From Marinobacterium rhizophilum DSM 18822 (GTDB taxonomy: Bacteria; Pseudomonadota; Gammaproteobacteria; Pseudomonadales; Balneatricaceae), in contig NZ_KB899094.1 in the NCBI RefSeq assembly GCF_000378045.1, positions 88,243 through 152,242 of the forward strand: DNA of 64,000 nucleotides. The letters are read 5' to 3'. The position numbers and the translations under genes were made by a program. Under the pieces are notes generated by a model that was not told the origin of the DNA, did no database searches, and saw only the letters and a list, made by a program, of their open reading frames with translations. Below, one piece after another: positions 17,154 to 25,716 of the stretch; position 1 is the stretch's first letter; each line of letters starts with the position of its first letter.

Positions 17154-19562
17154 TCAGTTTCCCGGATGTACCAGTGCCCCCAGGCCTGCTTCGGCAAGGG
17201 CGCGCAGTAGCATCGCGCGGATAACGCTGGCCTGTTCCAGCTCCAGCGCACGGGTCAGCAGTTCCTCGCCCTGCTGACGGCTAAAGGAGCGGATAACCCA
17301 TTTGATACGTAAAAGATCACCTGCGCTCAGACTCAGGCTCTCGATGCCCATGCCCAGCAACAGCAATGCAACGGCGGGATCGCCGGCGGCTTCGCCACAG
17401 ACGCAGACGGGTTTGCCATAGCGCCGGCCCGCTTCCGCCACCTGGATCAGAGCGCGGATGACCGCCGGGTGCAGGGCATCGAACCAGCGCGCCACGCGCT
17501 CGTTGTTGCGGTCCACTGCGAGCAGGTACTGGGTCAGGTCGTTGGTGCCTACACACAGAAACTCAACCCGCCGAGCCAGTTCCTGTGCCTGATAAACGGC
17601 GGCGGGTACCTCGATCATGACGCCCAGCGGCGGCATGGTAATGTCTTCCTCGCGGTCTTGCAGATCATGGCAGGCCCGGTTGATCAGCACAATTGCCTCA
17701 TCGAGGTCTTCAACACGGCTGATCATTGGCAGTAACAGGCGAAGATTGCCAAGCCCTGCATTCGCCTTGAGCATGGCGCTAATTTGCGTGAGAAAAATCT
17801 CGGGATTGTCCAGGGATATGCGAATGCCGCGCCAGCCCAGGTAGGGATTTTCTTCCTGTACCGGGAAGTAGGTCAGCGCCTTGTCGCCGCCGATGTCCAG
17901 GGTTCGAAGTGTCACGGGGCGGGGGTGGAAGGCTTCCAGTACCTGGCGGTACAGCACGTACTGTTCATCTTCGGTGGGAAAGCTGTCGCGCACCATAAAA
18001 GGAAACTCGGTGCGGTAGAGGCCAATCCCTTCGGATCCGCGGAACAGTGAGTGTTTAAGGTCAGACAGCAGGCCTGCATTGGTATAGAGCGGCAGGCGGA
18101 CACCATCGAGGGTTTCGGCCGGCAGGTCACGCAGATTCTGCAGGTCCTGGCTCAGCTTTTCCTCCTGGCGCTGTACACGTCTGAAGTCCTTCTTCAAGGC
18201 TTCGCTGGGATCCAGGTAGATGCGGCCCTGGTAGCCATCCACGATCAGGCTTCGGCCATGAAGTTCACTTAAGGCAATATCGCCGACGATCCCCATGATG
18301 GCGGGGACTTCCATCGAGCGCGCCAGGATGGCCAGGTGGGACAGGCTTGAGCCGTGTCCCGAGATAACGCCGGCGAGCTTCTGCGCCGGCACGGCGGTAA
18401 GGTCAACGGGGCTCAGGTTCTCACCGATCAGGACAGTGTCTGCTGGGTAGTCGATTTCGCCATCTGTGTTGGCGGACTGCAGCCGGGCCAGCAGTCTGCG
18501 CCCTATATCAAGGATATCGTGGGCTCTTTCGCGCAGATAGGGATCGTCCATGGCTTCAAACATGCGCACATGTTCCAGAATACTTTCGCGCAGGGCTCCC
18601 GGTGCCCAGTTGCCCTGACGGATGCGGCGTACCGTGGCTTCGAACAGTTCCTCGCTGCGCGCGATCATCGCATAAGCACGGAACAGGGCACGGTCTTCAG
18701 CGCCAAGCCCCGAATCGAGCCGTTCGGCGAGGCGCTCGAAATCCTTTGACACGCTGTCGATGGCCGCCTGCAATGCGCTTATTTCAGCCTCGCTGTCGTC
18801 TGTTGTTCGGTCCGGTACATGATTGAGATCCACTGGTGAAAACACCAGCATGCCCGTGCCCATTGCGATGCCCGGAGCACCGGCGCCACCTTCATACTGG
18901 GTGGGCTTGCTGTTCTGGGCGGTGGCGTTGCCAGGCAGGGCGCTCTGGTTGAGAGACAGTGCGAGGGTGCCGGCCAGTTGTGCCGCCAGGGTTGCCAGGA
19001 ATGCCTGCTCGGATTTTTTGAAGCGGCTTTGTGCAGTGTGCTGCGCGACGAGTACGCCGAGCAGCTCCTGGCGGTGAATAATAGGAACGCCGAGAAATCC
19101 ATGGTATGGCTCCTCGCCGGCATCCTGCAGATGACAGTAGCGAGAATGGGTCGGCGCATTACGTATATTCACCGGCGCGCGGCGCTCTGCCACCAGGCCC
19201 ACCAGTCCCGTGCGCTGTTTCAATCGCACATTCCCTACGGCTTCCGGGTTGAGGCCTTCACTGGCCATGAGTACATAATGACGGTGGGCCTGATCGCTCA
19301 GGTACACGGAGCAGGCGTCGGTGTGCAGGGTGTTGCGTACGCCTGTGACGATGGCCTGAAGGGCTGCCTGTAGCGAGTCTGTTCGGCTGACCTTCTCGAC
19401 AATCTGGTGCAACTGGGTGAGTTTCTTCAGCGGGCTGGTGGAGTGTCGCGCGGGTTTTTCCGATGCAGTTAATGCGCTATCCGGGCGGTCACTCTGGGGG
19501 GGCACGGCGCTGTTTAGCGTGCTGTCTTTTGCGTTTGTGTGCAGTGGATTCTTGTTAGACAT
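17154..19562 (-). CDS. ptsP: phosphoenolpyruvate-protein phosphotransferase PtsP (EI-Ntr)
   Basis: An 802-residue first enzyme of the nitrogen-related phosphotransferase chain: PEP phosphorylates it, and it passes phosphate to NPr (PtsO) and EIIA-Ntr (PtsN). Domains in order are a GAF sensor (about 45-195), the N-terminal HPr-binding/helical domain (about 215-340), the swivelling phosphohistidine domain with SSLSHLAILARSMEVPAIMG (His in SHLAILAR), and the C-terminal PEP-binding TIM barrel with EGIGLYRTEFPFM and CVGTNDLTQYLLAVDRNN. I chose the ATG at 19562 (SD AAGGAG) over the in-frame start at 19613. Compared with typical PtsP it has a Ser/Pro-rich N-terminal extension of about 45 residues. 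No ptsN, ptsO or rppH is nearby. Confidence 0.9.
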   Translation of the reverse strand: MSNKNPLHTNAKDSTLNSAVPPQSDRPDSALTASEKPARHSTSPLKKLTQLHQIVEKVSRTDSLQAALQAIVTGVRNTLHTDACSVYLSDQAHRHYVLMASEGLNPEAVGNVRLKQRTGLVGLVAERRAPVNIRNAPTHSRYCHLQDAGEEPYHGFLGVPIIHRQELLGVLVAQHTAQSRFKKSEQAFLATLAAQLAGTLALSLNQSALPGNATAQNSKPTQYEGGAGAPGIAMGTGMLVFSPVDLNHVPDRTTDDSEAEISALQAAIDSVSKDFERLAERLDSGLGAEDRALFRAYAMIARSEELFEATVRRIRQGNWAPGALRESILEHVRMFEAMDDPYLRERAHDILDIGRRLLARLQSANTDGEIDYPADTVLIGENLSPVDLTAVPAQKLAGVISGHGSSLSHLAILARSMEVPAIMGIVGDIALSELHGRSLIVDGYQGRIYLDPSEALKKDFRRVQRQEEKLSQDLQNLRDLPAETLDGVRLPLYTNAGLLSDLKHSLFRGSEGIGLYRTEFPFMVRDSFPTEDEQYVLYRQVLEAFHPRPVTLRTLDIGGDKALTYFPVQEENPYLGWRGIRISLDNPEIFLTQISAMLKANAGLGNLRLLLPMISRVEDLDEAIVLINRACHDLQDREEDITMPPLGVMIEVPAAVYQAQELARRVEFLCVGTNDLTQYLLAVDRNNERVARWFDALHPAVIRALIQVAEAGRRYGKPVCVCGEAAGDPAVALLLLGMGIESLSLSAGDLLRIKWVIRSFSRQQGEELLTRALELEQASVIRAMLLRALAEAGLGALVHPGN

Positions 19563-19806
19563 GATTGCTCCTTTTGGAGAGCCAGAAGCCTGTCGCAGGA
19601 ATGATCCGTGCAAACAGGTAACTGTTTAGTCTTCACTCTATAAGTCTGAATGACGCTTGTCATTGTCGGTGCAAAATTCACCTGAATGTTCCAGCCAGAA
19701 GATGTGCGCTTGTGTATGGGTATGGCCAGCTGTTGAAAGGCGTTGGTGCAGCCGCGGGCACAGACGCAACACCGTGCAGTAGCGTTGATCGTTTTTCAAC
19801 GGCTTG

Positions 19807-20865
19807 CTAGAGCAAAGACAACTGGTCGCCGGTCTGGGGAGGTACGCTAAACAGGTCGGTCCGCAGCCTCAGGCTCTCTCGCTGGCCCAGACCGTACTTG
19901 TTCAACGCCAGTCGAAAACGCTGGGCAATCATTTCTGCAAAAAGCCCCTCGCCGCGCATTCGGTTGCCAAAGCGACTGTCGTTCTCGCGTCCATCCCGGC
20001 TTTGGCGTATCAGGCTCATCACGTGTTCTGCGCGTTCGGGGTAGTGACAGTCGAGCCATTCGCGGAACAGGTCTTTCACTTCGTGGGGCAGGCGTATGAA
20101 GACGTAGTTCGCCGAACGGGCGCCGGCCGTGGCGCTTGCTTCCAGGATTGACTCGAGTTCCCGGTCATTGACCATCGGAATCAGCGGTGCAACCAGCACA
20201 CCCACCGGTACGCCGGCGTCGGTCAGCGCGCGGATGGCGTTGAGCCGGGTACGAGGCCCGGCGGCACGCGGCTCCAGCGTGCGTTTGAGCTGCGGGTCCA
20301 GCGTGGTCATGCTGATCATCACCGAGCAGAGCTGCTGTGCGGCCATGGCGCCAAGAATATCCAGGTCACGGGTGATCAGCGCGCCCTTGGTGATGATCGA
20401 AAATGGATGGCGGAAACGGGCCAGTACCTCGAGCAGTTCGCGGGTGATGCGCCGCTGCTGTTCCAGTGGCTGGTAGGGGTCGGTGTTGGCACCCAGGGTA
20501 ATCGGCCTGCAGCGGTAGCTCCTGGCCCGCAGCTCGTGCTCCAGCCGTTCGGCAGCGCCCTCCTTGCAGATGATATGGGTCTCGAAATCAAGCCCCGGCG
20601 ACAGGTCCCAGTAGGCATGGCTGGGGCGTGCGTAGCAATAGATGCAGCCGTGCTCGCAGCCGCGGTAGGGATTGATCGACTGCTCAAAGGGCACGTCGGG
20701 TGACTGGTTGCGGCTGATGATGGTCTTCGGCCGTTCCTCGATCTGCACTGTGGCGATGCGGGCGGGCATTTCGCCGTCGTCGACCGGATCGATCTCGCTG
20801 CGGGTCGGCGCGAAGCGGTTGGCCGGATTGGAAAGGGCGCCGCGACCCTTGAGCGGTTTGGACAT
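19807..20865 (-). CDS. PA0069-family radical SAM protein
   Basis: A 352-residue radical SAM protein resembling the spore photoproduct lyase-like PA0069 group. The 4Fe-4S/SAM motif is CEHGCIYC (Cys-x3-Cys-x2-Cys), followed by YARPSHAYWDLSPGLDFE. SMTTLDPQLKRTLEPRAAGP and VLVAPLIPMVNDRELESIL are characteristic of the group. The biochemical role is unknown. The start ATG at 20865 lacks a clear SD. A decayed second copy of the central and C-terminal part lies at 42881-43241 and carries a stop codon and an internal deletion, so this is the intact paralogue. Confidence 0.85.
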   Translation of the reverse strand: MSKPLKGRGALSNPANRFAPTRSEIDPVDDGEMPARIATVQIEERPKTIISRNQSPDVPFEQSINPYRGCEHGCIYCYARPSHAYWDLSPGLDFETHIICKEGAAERLEHELRARSYRCRPITLGANTDPYQPLEQQRRITRELLEVLARFRHPFSIITKGALITRDLDILGAMAAQQLCSVMISMTTLDPQLKRTLEPRAAGPRTRLNAIRALTDAGVPVGVLVAPLIPMVNDRELESILEASATAGARSANYVFIRLPHEVKDLFREWLDCHYPERAEHVMSLIRQSRDGRENDSRFGNRMRGEGLFAEMIAQRFRLALNKYGLGQRESLRLRTDLFSVPPQTGDQLSLL

Positions 20866-20946
20866 GGCGGACTACTGCTGTAAATGAGTACTGTTTAAAT
20901 ATACAGTATTTTGCCAGCAAGGCGAATCCCTGTTGCACTTCGCAGC

Positions 20947-21404
20947 TAGCAGCCTGTCGGGCTTGGCCGATCGTAGCGAGGGAAAGTCCGATTTGTTCAG
21001 CACATCCCTGTGCTTCACCCCTTCGGTGTTTGCACGTTCAATCGTTCCCGGCGATTGAATGAGGCAGTTTTTGAGCTCTTTTGAGAGCCAATAGCGGTTC
21101 TAATTTGTTGACCACTACATACATTGTCAGCCGCAGCGGTACCGAAAATCTGTAGGAGCCCGCTCCGCGGGCGAACAGGGCTTAGGCAGGCACCCGATTC
21201 GCCCGGAGACCGGGCTCCTACCCCCTGAATTGAGATATGAATGGACCTATTTGCAGGTCAGATTCAAGACAATAAAGAGTACATAAAATGACCCCTCTTT
21301 ACCGGAGAGAAGCGGCTTTTCCGCACAATTGCATGGATGCAGGAGGTAGGGCGAAGCAGGATGCCAGAGCCGAGTAGACCCGTGCTAAGTTCCACAGGCT
21401 GCTA
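20947..21404. mobile_element. MITE-like element, copy C (longest, 458 bp)
   Basis: Terminal inverted repeats are TAGCAGCCTGTCGGGCTT (20947-20964) and AAGTTCCACAGGCTGCTA (21387-21404). The orientation is opposite to copies B and E. It carries all internal modules, including the palindromic centre TAGGAGCCCGCTCCGCGGGC...CCCGGAGACCGGGCTCCTA (around 21152-21222) shared only with copy B, and the TGCATGGATGCAGGAGGTAG module near the right end. There is no transposase, so it would need a helper in trans. Confidence 0.8.
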
Positions 21405-21465
21405 GGCATCGAGGACGCATGGCCAGACCGGTATTCAATGCAAAGCGTCCAGTCCGGGCGCCGGA

Positions 21466-22185
21466 TTATGTATCGGCGATCTCCGGCAGCAGGCGGTCGT
21501 ATTCGCGTTTGACGACCGCATAGCATTCGCAGGACCTGGCCTCCAGTCCGGCCCGGTCCACGACGGTGATGCGGCCACGGTGGTAGTGGATCAGACCGGC
21601 TTCCTGCAGTTTGCCGGCGGCCTCGGTGACGCCCTCGCGGCGTACCCCGAGCATGTTGGCGATCAGCTCCTGCGTCATCAGCAACTCGTCCGACGACAGC
21701 CGGTCGCGGCTCAGCAGCAGCCAGCGGCAGAGTTGCTGGTCAAGGCTGTGATGCCGGTTGCACACCGCCGTCTGCGCCATCTGGGTCAGCAGTGCCTGGG
21801 TGTAGCGCAGCAGCAGATGCTGCAGCGCGATCGAGTCCTGGAACGCCTGCTTCAGCAGTTGCCCCGGCAGCCGGTAGGCGTGGCCGGCGCTCTGCACGAC
21901 GGCACGGTTGGGCATGGTTTCGCCGCCCATGAACAGGGCAACGCCGATGATACCCTCGTTACCAACCACGGCGACTTCGGCCGAAGCACCATCGAGCATG
22001 ACGTAGAGCAGGGAGACGATGGAGTCGGTCGGGAAATACACGTGGCGCAACTCGCGGCCGGACTCGTAGAGCACGTGACCGAGCGGCAGCGGGACACTTT
22101 CCAGATGCGGACTGATACGTGCATATTCATCCGCCGACAGGGCGGCGAGCAGGTGATTCTGGAGTGGATCATCAATGGGAAGCAC
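21466..22185 (-). CDS. Crp/Fnr-family transcriptional regulator 1
   Basis: A 239-residue Crp/Fnr-type protein. The N-terminal cyclic-nucleotide-like beta-barrel has LPLGHVLYESGRELRHVYFPTD and the variant EVAVVGNEGIIGVALFMGGE. The C-terminal winged helix (about 150-225) has MTQELIANMLGVRREGVTEAAGKLQ. The canonical cAMP-binding Arg/Thr-Ser pocket and Fnr cysteines are not visible, so the signal is unknown. I chose the GTG at 22185 because AGGAG lies 7 nt upstream and the protein then begins right at the sensor domain; the long upstream in-frame extension is non-conserved. It is divergent from the OsmB-like gene, with a 16-bp palindromic operator candidate at 22335. A paralogue lies at 23735 and a remnant at 26053. 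Confidence 0.85.
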   Translation of the reverse strand: MLPIDDPLQNHLLAALSADEYARISPHLESVPLPLGHVLYESGRELRHVYFPTDSIVSLLYVMLDGASAEVAVVGNEGIIGVALFMGGETMPNRAVVQSAGHAYRLPGQLLKQAFQDSIALQHLLLRYTQALLTQMAQTAVCNRHHSLDQQLCRWLLLSRDRLSSDELLMTQELIANMLGVRREGVTEAAGKLQEAGLIHYHRGRITVVDRAGLEARSCECYAVVKREYDRLLPEIADT

Positions 22186-22334
22186 GGCCGATCTCCTGTT
22201 CCGGTTACACGCCACGCACACAGTCCCCTGCCTGACAGGACTTTTTCGATGCCTGACGTACCGCCACAAATATAGATTATTTGTTCCGGCCAGGCAGCCG
22301 TTCGCGGCCGCCGTGGCCGCCGCAATGCGCACTA

Positions 22335-22350
22335 TGAGCGCTAGCGTACA
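22335..22350 (+). promoter_or_regulatory. CRP-like 16-bp palindrome, site 1
   Basis: TGAGCGCTAGCGTACA lies in the longer conserved string TATGAGCGCTAGCGTACAGA, 128 bp upstream of the OsmB-like start and 149 bp from the divergent crp-like start. Arm spacing equals that of a CRP site (TGTGA-N6-TCACA) but the half-site is TGWGC/GYACA. Confidence 0.6.
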
Positions 22351-22478
22351 GAACTTTGCCGGCAGCTGCGAGATGATACATACAAGGATCGGCGTTGGAA
22401 TTGGAAACTGCCTTGGTAACGGGGTCGTGGAAGCCTTAACGGCCCGTCCCGTACAGCCACTGAGATAGAGGTCATACA

Positions 22479-22697
22479 ATGAAAACGCTACAAAATATTG
22501 CACTTGGCGCCCTGGTCGCCGGTATGTTGCTCGGTCTGGCGGGGTGTTCCGGCATGTCGCAGCGGGATTCCAATACCGCCATAGGTGCCGGCGTCGGCGC
22601 CGTCGGCGGTGCTGTACTCACCGGTGGCAGCGCGGTCGGTACCGTGGGTGGTGCCGCAGTCGGTGGCATCATCGGCCACGAAATCGACACCAAATAG
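22479..22697 (+). CDS. OsmB-like glycine-zipper lipoprotein
   Basis: A 72-residue outer-membrane lipoprotein precursor. The signal peptide ends in the lipobox LAGC (ALVAGMLLGLAGCSG), with lipidated Cys at residue 23. The mature part is a glycine-zipper hairpin (AIGAGVGAVGGAVLTGG and VGTVGGAAVGGIIGHEIDTK) as in OsmB/SlyB-type proteins, which associate with the envelope under osmotic stress. ATG at 22479 follows a GAGATAGAGG-type leader. An intrinsic terminator follows at 22731 and a candidate palindromic operator precedes it. Confidence 0.85.
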   Translation: MKTLQNIALGALVAGMLLGLAGCSGMSQRDSNTAIGAGVGAVGGAVLTGGSAVGTVGGAAVGGIIGHEIDTK

Positions 22698-22730
22698 GGC
22701 TTGTCCATTTAGGCTTGTCCACGCAGGTTT

Positions 22731-22766
22731 GCCGCGCCCGCCGCTTTGAGCGGGCGCGGCATTTTT
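22731..22766 (+). terminator. rho-independent terminator after the OsmB-like gene
   Basis: GCCGCGCCCGC (22731-22741) pairs with GCGGGCGCGGC (22750-22760), followed by ATTTTTAC. Confidence 0.9.
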
Positions 22767-22796
22767 ACGTCGGTGCCGCCAGAGCGCGTTAGGCAC

Positions 22797-22836
22797 AAAA
22801 AAAACCGGTTCCCTGCTAAAAGGACACCGGTTTTTT
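22797..22836. terminator. bidirectional terminator ending the DUF1328/BON unit
   Basis: AAAAACCGGT and ACCGGTTTTTT flank a 17-nt loop. On the minus strand it is followed by a run of T residues, so it would end transcription of the DUF1328 gene. Confidence 0.8.
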
Positions 22837-22947
22837 GGGTCTTGTAAGGAAATCTATCTGCTCGGTCATGGCGACAGCCAGCCCGTGCCAGCGGCCTCTT
22901 GGCGCTGGCGGGGCTCCTTATCACCGGCAGGTTTCACTGGCCCTAGT

Positions 22948-23112
22948 TTACCGGCGCCGGCTCAGGCCCATGACCAGTGAAATGACAAACAGCACGATAA
23001 AAACCAGGAACAGGATTTTGGCGATTTCGACGGCGCCGGCTGCGATACCGGTGAATCCCAGTACCCCGGCGACCAGGGCGACAATGAAAAATACCACGGC
23101 ATAATGCAGCAT
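22948..23112 (-). CDS. DUF1328 (YtjA-like) small membrane protein
   Basis: A 54-residue protein beginning [20 protein letters not shown] and ending [12 protein letters not shown]. It has two membrane helices with [17 protein letters not shown] between them, which is the compact DUF1328/YtjA family. Members are often found with BON, CsbD and other stress genes, and the function is unknown. It is 62 bp downstream of the BON lipoprotein gene on the same strand, so the two probably form an operon ended by the hairpin at 22797. It is short enough to be missed by length-filtered gene calling. Confidence 0.88.
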   Translation of the reverse strand: MLHYAVVFFIVALVAGVLGFTGIAAGAVEIAKILFLVFIVLFVISLVMGLSRRR

Positions 23113-23174
23113 CTTTGTTTCCCTTCTCTAGTTACGGTCAGTGGGCCCGGATGCAAACCGGCGCCATGCTGGCG

Positions 23175-23486
23175 TTACTTGATCCGCATGTCATTTTTGA
23201 CCGATCTTACGCCCTCGACGTGTCGGGCCAACTCGACGACCTTGTAGATATCGGCCCGTGAACTGACGAAACCGCTCAGTTGCACCACGCCCTTGAAGGT
23301 CTCGACGTTGATCTCGGCGGATTTCAGTGTGGGTTCATTGAAGATCGCCGCCTTCACTTTGGTGGTTATGACGGTGTCGTCAATATACTCGCCGGTTCCT
23401 TCCTGCTGGGCGGTGGATGCGCAGCCCACGAGCAGGGCCAGCATGGCAACGAGGAAAAAGGCGGGAAAACGTCTAAGTAATGGCAT
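23175..23486 (-). CDS. BON-domain lipoprotein (OsmY-like)
   Basis: A 103-residue exported lipoprotein. The signal peptide FFLVAMLALLVGC ends in the lipobox LVGC. One BON domain follows (DDTVITTKVKAAIFNEPTLKS...VVQLSGFVSSRADIYKVVELARHVEGVRSVKNDMRIK), a phospholipid-binding module found in OsmY-type stress proteins. The ATG at 23486 (MPLLRRFP) was chosen because it begins the signal peptide and has GGAG upstream. A near-perfect TGTGCGCAAGCGCACA palindrome lies 130 bp upstream of the start. Confidence 0.88.
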   Translation of the reverse strand: MPLLRRFPAFFLVAMLALLVGCASTAQQEGTGEYIDDTVITTKVKAAIFNEPTLKSAEINVETFKGVVQLSGFVSSRADIYKVVELARHVEGVRSVKNDMRIK

Positions 23487-23615
23487 GATCTGGTACTCCG
23501 GATAGGCAGGGGACTGGCAGTCTGATTTGCTTTGGACTGCACTGGCGAGCAGCACGCACAGGTGTACGTGCCCCCGTCATTGCTCTAAATGGTCGTTTAA
23601 TTCGGTGCCGGCGTC

Positions 23616-23631
23616 TGTGCGCAAGCGCACA
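23616..23631 (-). promoter_or_regulatory. CRP-like 16-bp palindrome, site 2
   Basis: TGTGCGCAAGCGCACA has perfect 7-bp arms and is the most symmetric member of the motif family. It lies upstream of the BON/DUF1328 genes and, on the minus strand, keeps the ...ACAGA extension seen at other sites. Confidence 0.6.
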
Positions 23632-23734
23632 TTGCGGCGGTTGGTTGCGGATTACGGCCACTGGCCATTGCGGGCGTCACCGGCGGCCTGGCCGCTAGCA
23701 CATGCCGGTGATCAAATTCTGGGTCGGATTGCTA

Positions 23735-24448
23735 TCACGAGGATTGTATGATTTGGGCGTAAAGCGAGTTGTCGCTTTTGAAACAGCTGCAGGCTGACGC
23801 CTCCAGGCCGCTGCGGTCGAGGATCCTGATGTCCCCGCGGTGGTAGCGGATCAGTTTGCGGTTTTGCAGCGTGCCGGCCGCCTTGGTGATGCCGACACGG
23901 CGTACGCCCAGAATCCGGGACAGGAGTTCGTGGGTGACATGAATACGGTTTGAGTGCGCCCGATCCTCTGCCATCAGGAGCAAGCGGGCAAGACGTGCTT
24001 CCAGCAGGTGGAAGCGGTTGCAGGCCGCGGTCTGTGCCAGCTGGCCCATCATCACATAGAGATAGCGTTGCAGCAGACTTCGACATGCAGCGCTGAGTTC
24101 GAGTTCGCGGCAAAACTGCGCGCTCTCCATGCGCAGCGCCTGGCCCGGACCCAGTACGCTGGCATGCATAAGAGACCGATCCAGGCCGAGTAACAGCGAG
24201 ATACCCAGCATCCCTTCATTCCCGACCAGCATCACTCCGAGGCGGGCGGGCCCGTTCATCATTGTCGTCAGGGAAATGAAACTATCCGTCGGGAAGTAGA
24301 CATAACGCAGGGGGGGGCCAGGTTTCGCCAGCACCTCGCCGAAGGTCAATGTGACCTGCTCGCAACCGGCCAGAAAGCGCTGGCGCTCCGGGTCTGGCAA
24401 GGCCGCAATCAGTCGATTGACGGCAGCGACAGGTTTCGTAATCGGCAT
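23735..24448 (-). CDS. Crp/Fnr-family transcriptional regulator 2
   Basis: A 237-residue paralogue of the regulator at 21466, sharing its layout. The sensor barrel has FGEVLAKPGPPLRYVYFPTDSFISLT and VGNEGMLGISLLLG. A dimer helix with AQTAACNRFHLLEARLARLLLMAEDR follows. The winged helix has VTHELLSRILGVRRVGITKAAGTLQ. No obvious cAMP pocket or Fe-S cysteines are present. The ATG at 24448 (MPITKPVAAV) has AGGA 9 nt upstream; the in-frame reading extends much further but is non-conserved and runs through a repeat. A palindromic operator candidate lies 122 bp upstream. Confidence 0.85.
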   Translation of the reverse strand: MPITKPVAAVNRLIAALPDPERQRFLAGCEQVTLTFGEVLAKPGPPLRYVYFPTDSFISLTTMMNGPARLGVMLVGNEGMLGISLLLGLDRSLMHASVLGPGQALRMESAQFCRELELSAACRSLLQRYLYVMMGQLAQTAACNRFHLLEARLARLLLMAEDRAHSNRIHVTHELLSRILGVRRVGITKAAGTLQNRKLIRYHRGDIRILDRSGLEASACSCFKSDNSLYAQIIQSS

Positions 24449-24569
24449 AATGATTTTCCTTGTGTGGAAAATACAGCAAGCGGTACCGGTTACGGTCGAT
24501 ATGTCACGCCGACACTGCCCCTGACGCTGATGCGTCCACTTAAGCTTGAAGCGAAAGCGGGAGGCTGTC

Positions 24570-24585
24570 TGGACGCTAGCGCACA
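24570..24585 (-). promoter_or_regulatory. CRP-like 16-bp palindrome, site 3
   Basis: TGGACGCTAGCGCACA, read on the minus strand as TGTGCGCTAGCGTCCA. It lies upstream of the second Crp/Fnr gene and 40 bp centre-to-centre from the oppositely oriented site 4, so the pair covers a divergent promoter. Confidence 0.55.
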
Positions 24586-24609
24586 TAGGGCCCCGGCATT
24601 TGGCCGCTA

Positions 24610-24625
24610 TGAGCGCTAGCGTACA
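24610..24625 (+). promoter_or_regulatory. CRP-like 16-bp palindrome, site 4
   Basis: TGAGCGCTAGCGTACA, identical to sites 1 and 5. About 150 bp downstream of it (to about 24760) is recognisably similar to the region after site 5 (28315-28440). It points toward the SlyB-like gene at 25063, from which it is now separated by repeat copy D. Confidence 0.6.
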
Positions 24626-24795
24626 GAAGCCCCTGTCGAAAGTGGGCGATGATAGCAATGACGATCGACGCAGACTTTCGGATCGCACCGTCGCGCACGC
24701 GGTACCGGTGCACGGAATTCCTCGGTGGTCATCATCGTTACGCGGGATCGTTACGCGAGCGCTATGCTCGTTCGAACGACGGCGATGCCGGCCTC

Positions 24796-25024
24796 CAGCA
24801 GCCTGTCTGGCTTGGCCGGTCGTAGCGAGGGAAAGTCTGTTTTGAGGCAGTTTTTGGGCTCTTTTGAGGCGAATAGTGGTTCTATTTAACAAAAAAGAGT
24901 ACGAAAAATGACCCCTCTTTGCATAAGAGAAGCGGCTTTTCCGCACGACTGCATGGATGCAGGAGGTAGGGCGAAGCAGGATGCCAGAGCCGAGTAGATC
25001 AGTGTTAAGTCCGACAGGTTGCTA
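24796..25024. mobile_element. MITE-like element, copy D (229 bp)
   Basis: Termini are CAGCAGCCTGTCTGGCTT (24796-24813) and AAGTCCGACAGGTTGCTA (25007-25024). It has the end modules but lacks the palindromic centre of copies B and C. It lies between candidate operator site 4 and the SlyB-like gene, ending 38 bp before its ATG. Confidence 0.8.
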
Positions 25025-25062
25025 GGGCTTGCACCCTCTTCACGTTAGGCAGGAGACTTGTC

Positions 25063-25617
25063 ATGAAATTGATGTATGGATTCGGTTCGGCACTGGCGCT
25101 GCTGGCAGTGCTGATGCTGGGCGGTTGTGAAACCATGAACAACCGGTCCAACAGTTCCGGTTACGGCACGTCCGACAACAGATCCGATTACGGCAGAACC
25201 GACTACAGATCTTCCGACAACAGGTCATCGGATTACGGTGCCGATAATCAGACCACTATCTATTCGGGTTACGGTGTCGTGCAGTCGATCGAACTGGTGC
25301 GACAGGAGAGCAGTGCTAACGGTAGTGGCGGTGTGGGTATGGGCACCATCGCCGGAGCCGTTGTCGGGGGCGTGGTCGGAAGCCAGGTGGGGTCCGGCCG
25401 CGGCAGCACGGCGGCGACAATCATTGGTGCGGCTGGCGGCGCCTATATCGGCCATGAGCTGGAAAACCGGCAACAAACACAGCAGGTCACCGATGTATAC
25501 AGCGTCCGCGTGCGTATGGAGAACGGTGTCACTCAAACGCTGTTGCTGAGCAACAACCCGGACCTGCGTGTGGGTGACCGGGTCAGAATAAGCAACGGCG
25601 TCATGGAGCGGTACTGA
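25063..25617 (+). CDS. SlyB-like glycine-zipper outer membrane lipoprotein
   Basis: A 184-residue lipoprotein. The signal peptide ends LMLGGCETM (lipobox LGGC). A low-complexity Ser/Asn/Tyr/Arg-Asp region of about 45 residues follows, with repeated DNRS/DYR units. The glycine-zipper hairpin (GTIAGAVVGGVVGSQVG and IIGAAGGAYIGHELENR) comes next. The C-terminal small beta domain resembles the SlyB/YmgG 17-kDa antigen type (DVYSVRVRMENGVTQTLLL ... LRVGDRVRISNGVMERY). ATG at 25063 follows GCAGGAGACTTGTC. The Ser/Asn/Tyr linker is longer than in E. coli SlyB. Confidence 0.85.
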   Translation: MKLMYGFGSALALLAVLMLGGCETMNNRSNSSGYGTSDNRSDYGRTDYRSSDNRSSDYGADNQTTIYSGYGVVQSIELVRQESSANGSGGVGMGTIAGAVVGGVVGSQVGSGRGSTAATIIGAAGGAYIGHELENRQQTQQVTDVYSVRVRMENGVTQTLLLSNNPDLRVGDRVRISNGVMERY

Positions 25618-25716
25618 GCAGGAGTCTGGTCCGGCATCATCCCGCCGGCGAAGCGTCGATCCCGGTTGCCCTGCAGGGGCGGCCGGTAAGAGTCCGCCGG
25701 GTTCCCTGGCGGATTG

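Noticed and set aside
22962-23156. A 64-codon minus-strand frame
   Set aside because: It is a Pro/Ser/Trp-rich shadow of the real 54-residue DUF1328 gene in the neighbouring frame.
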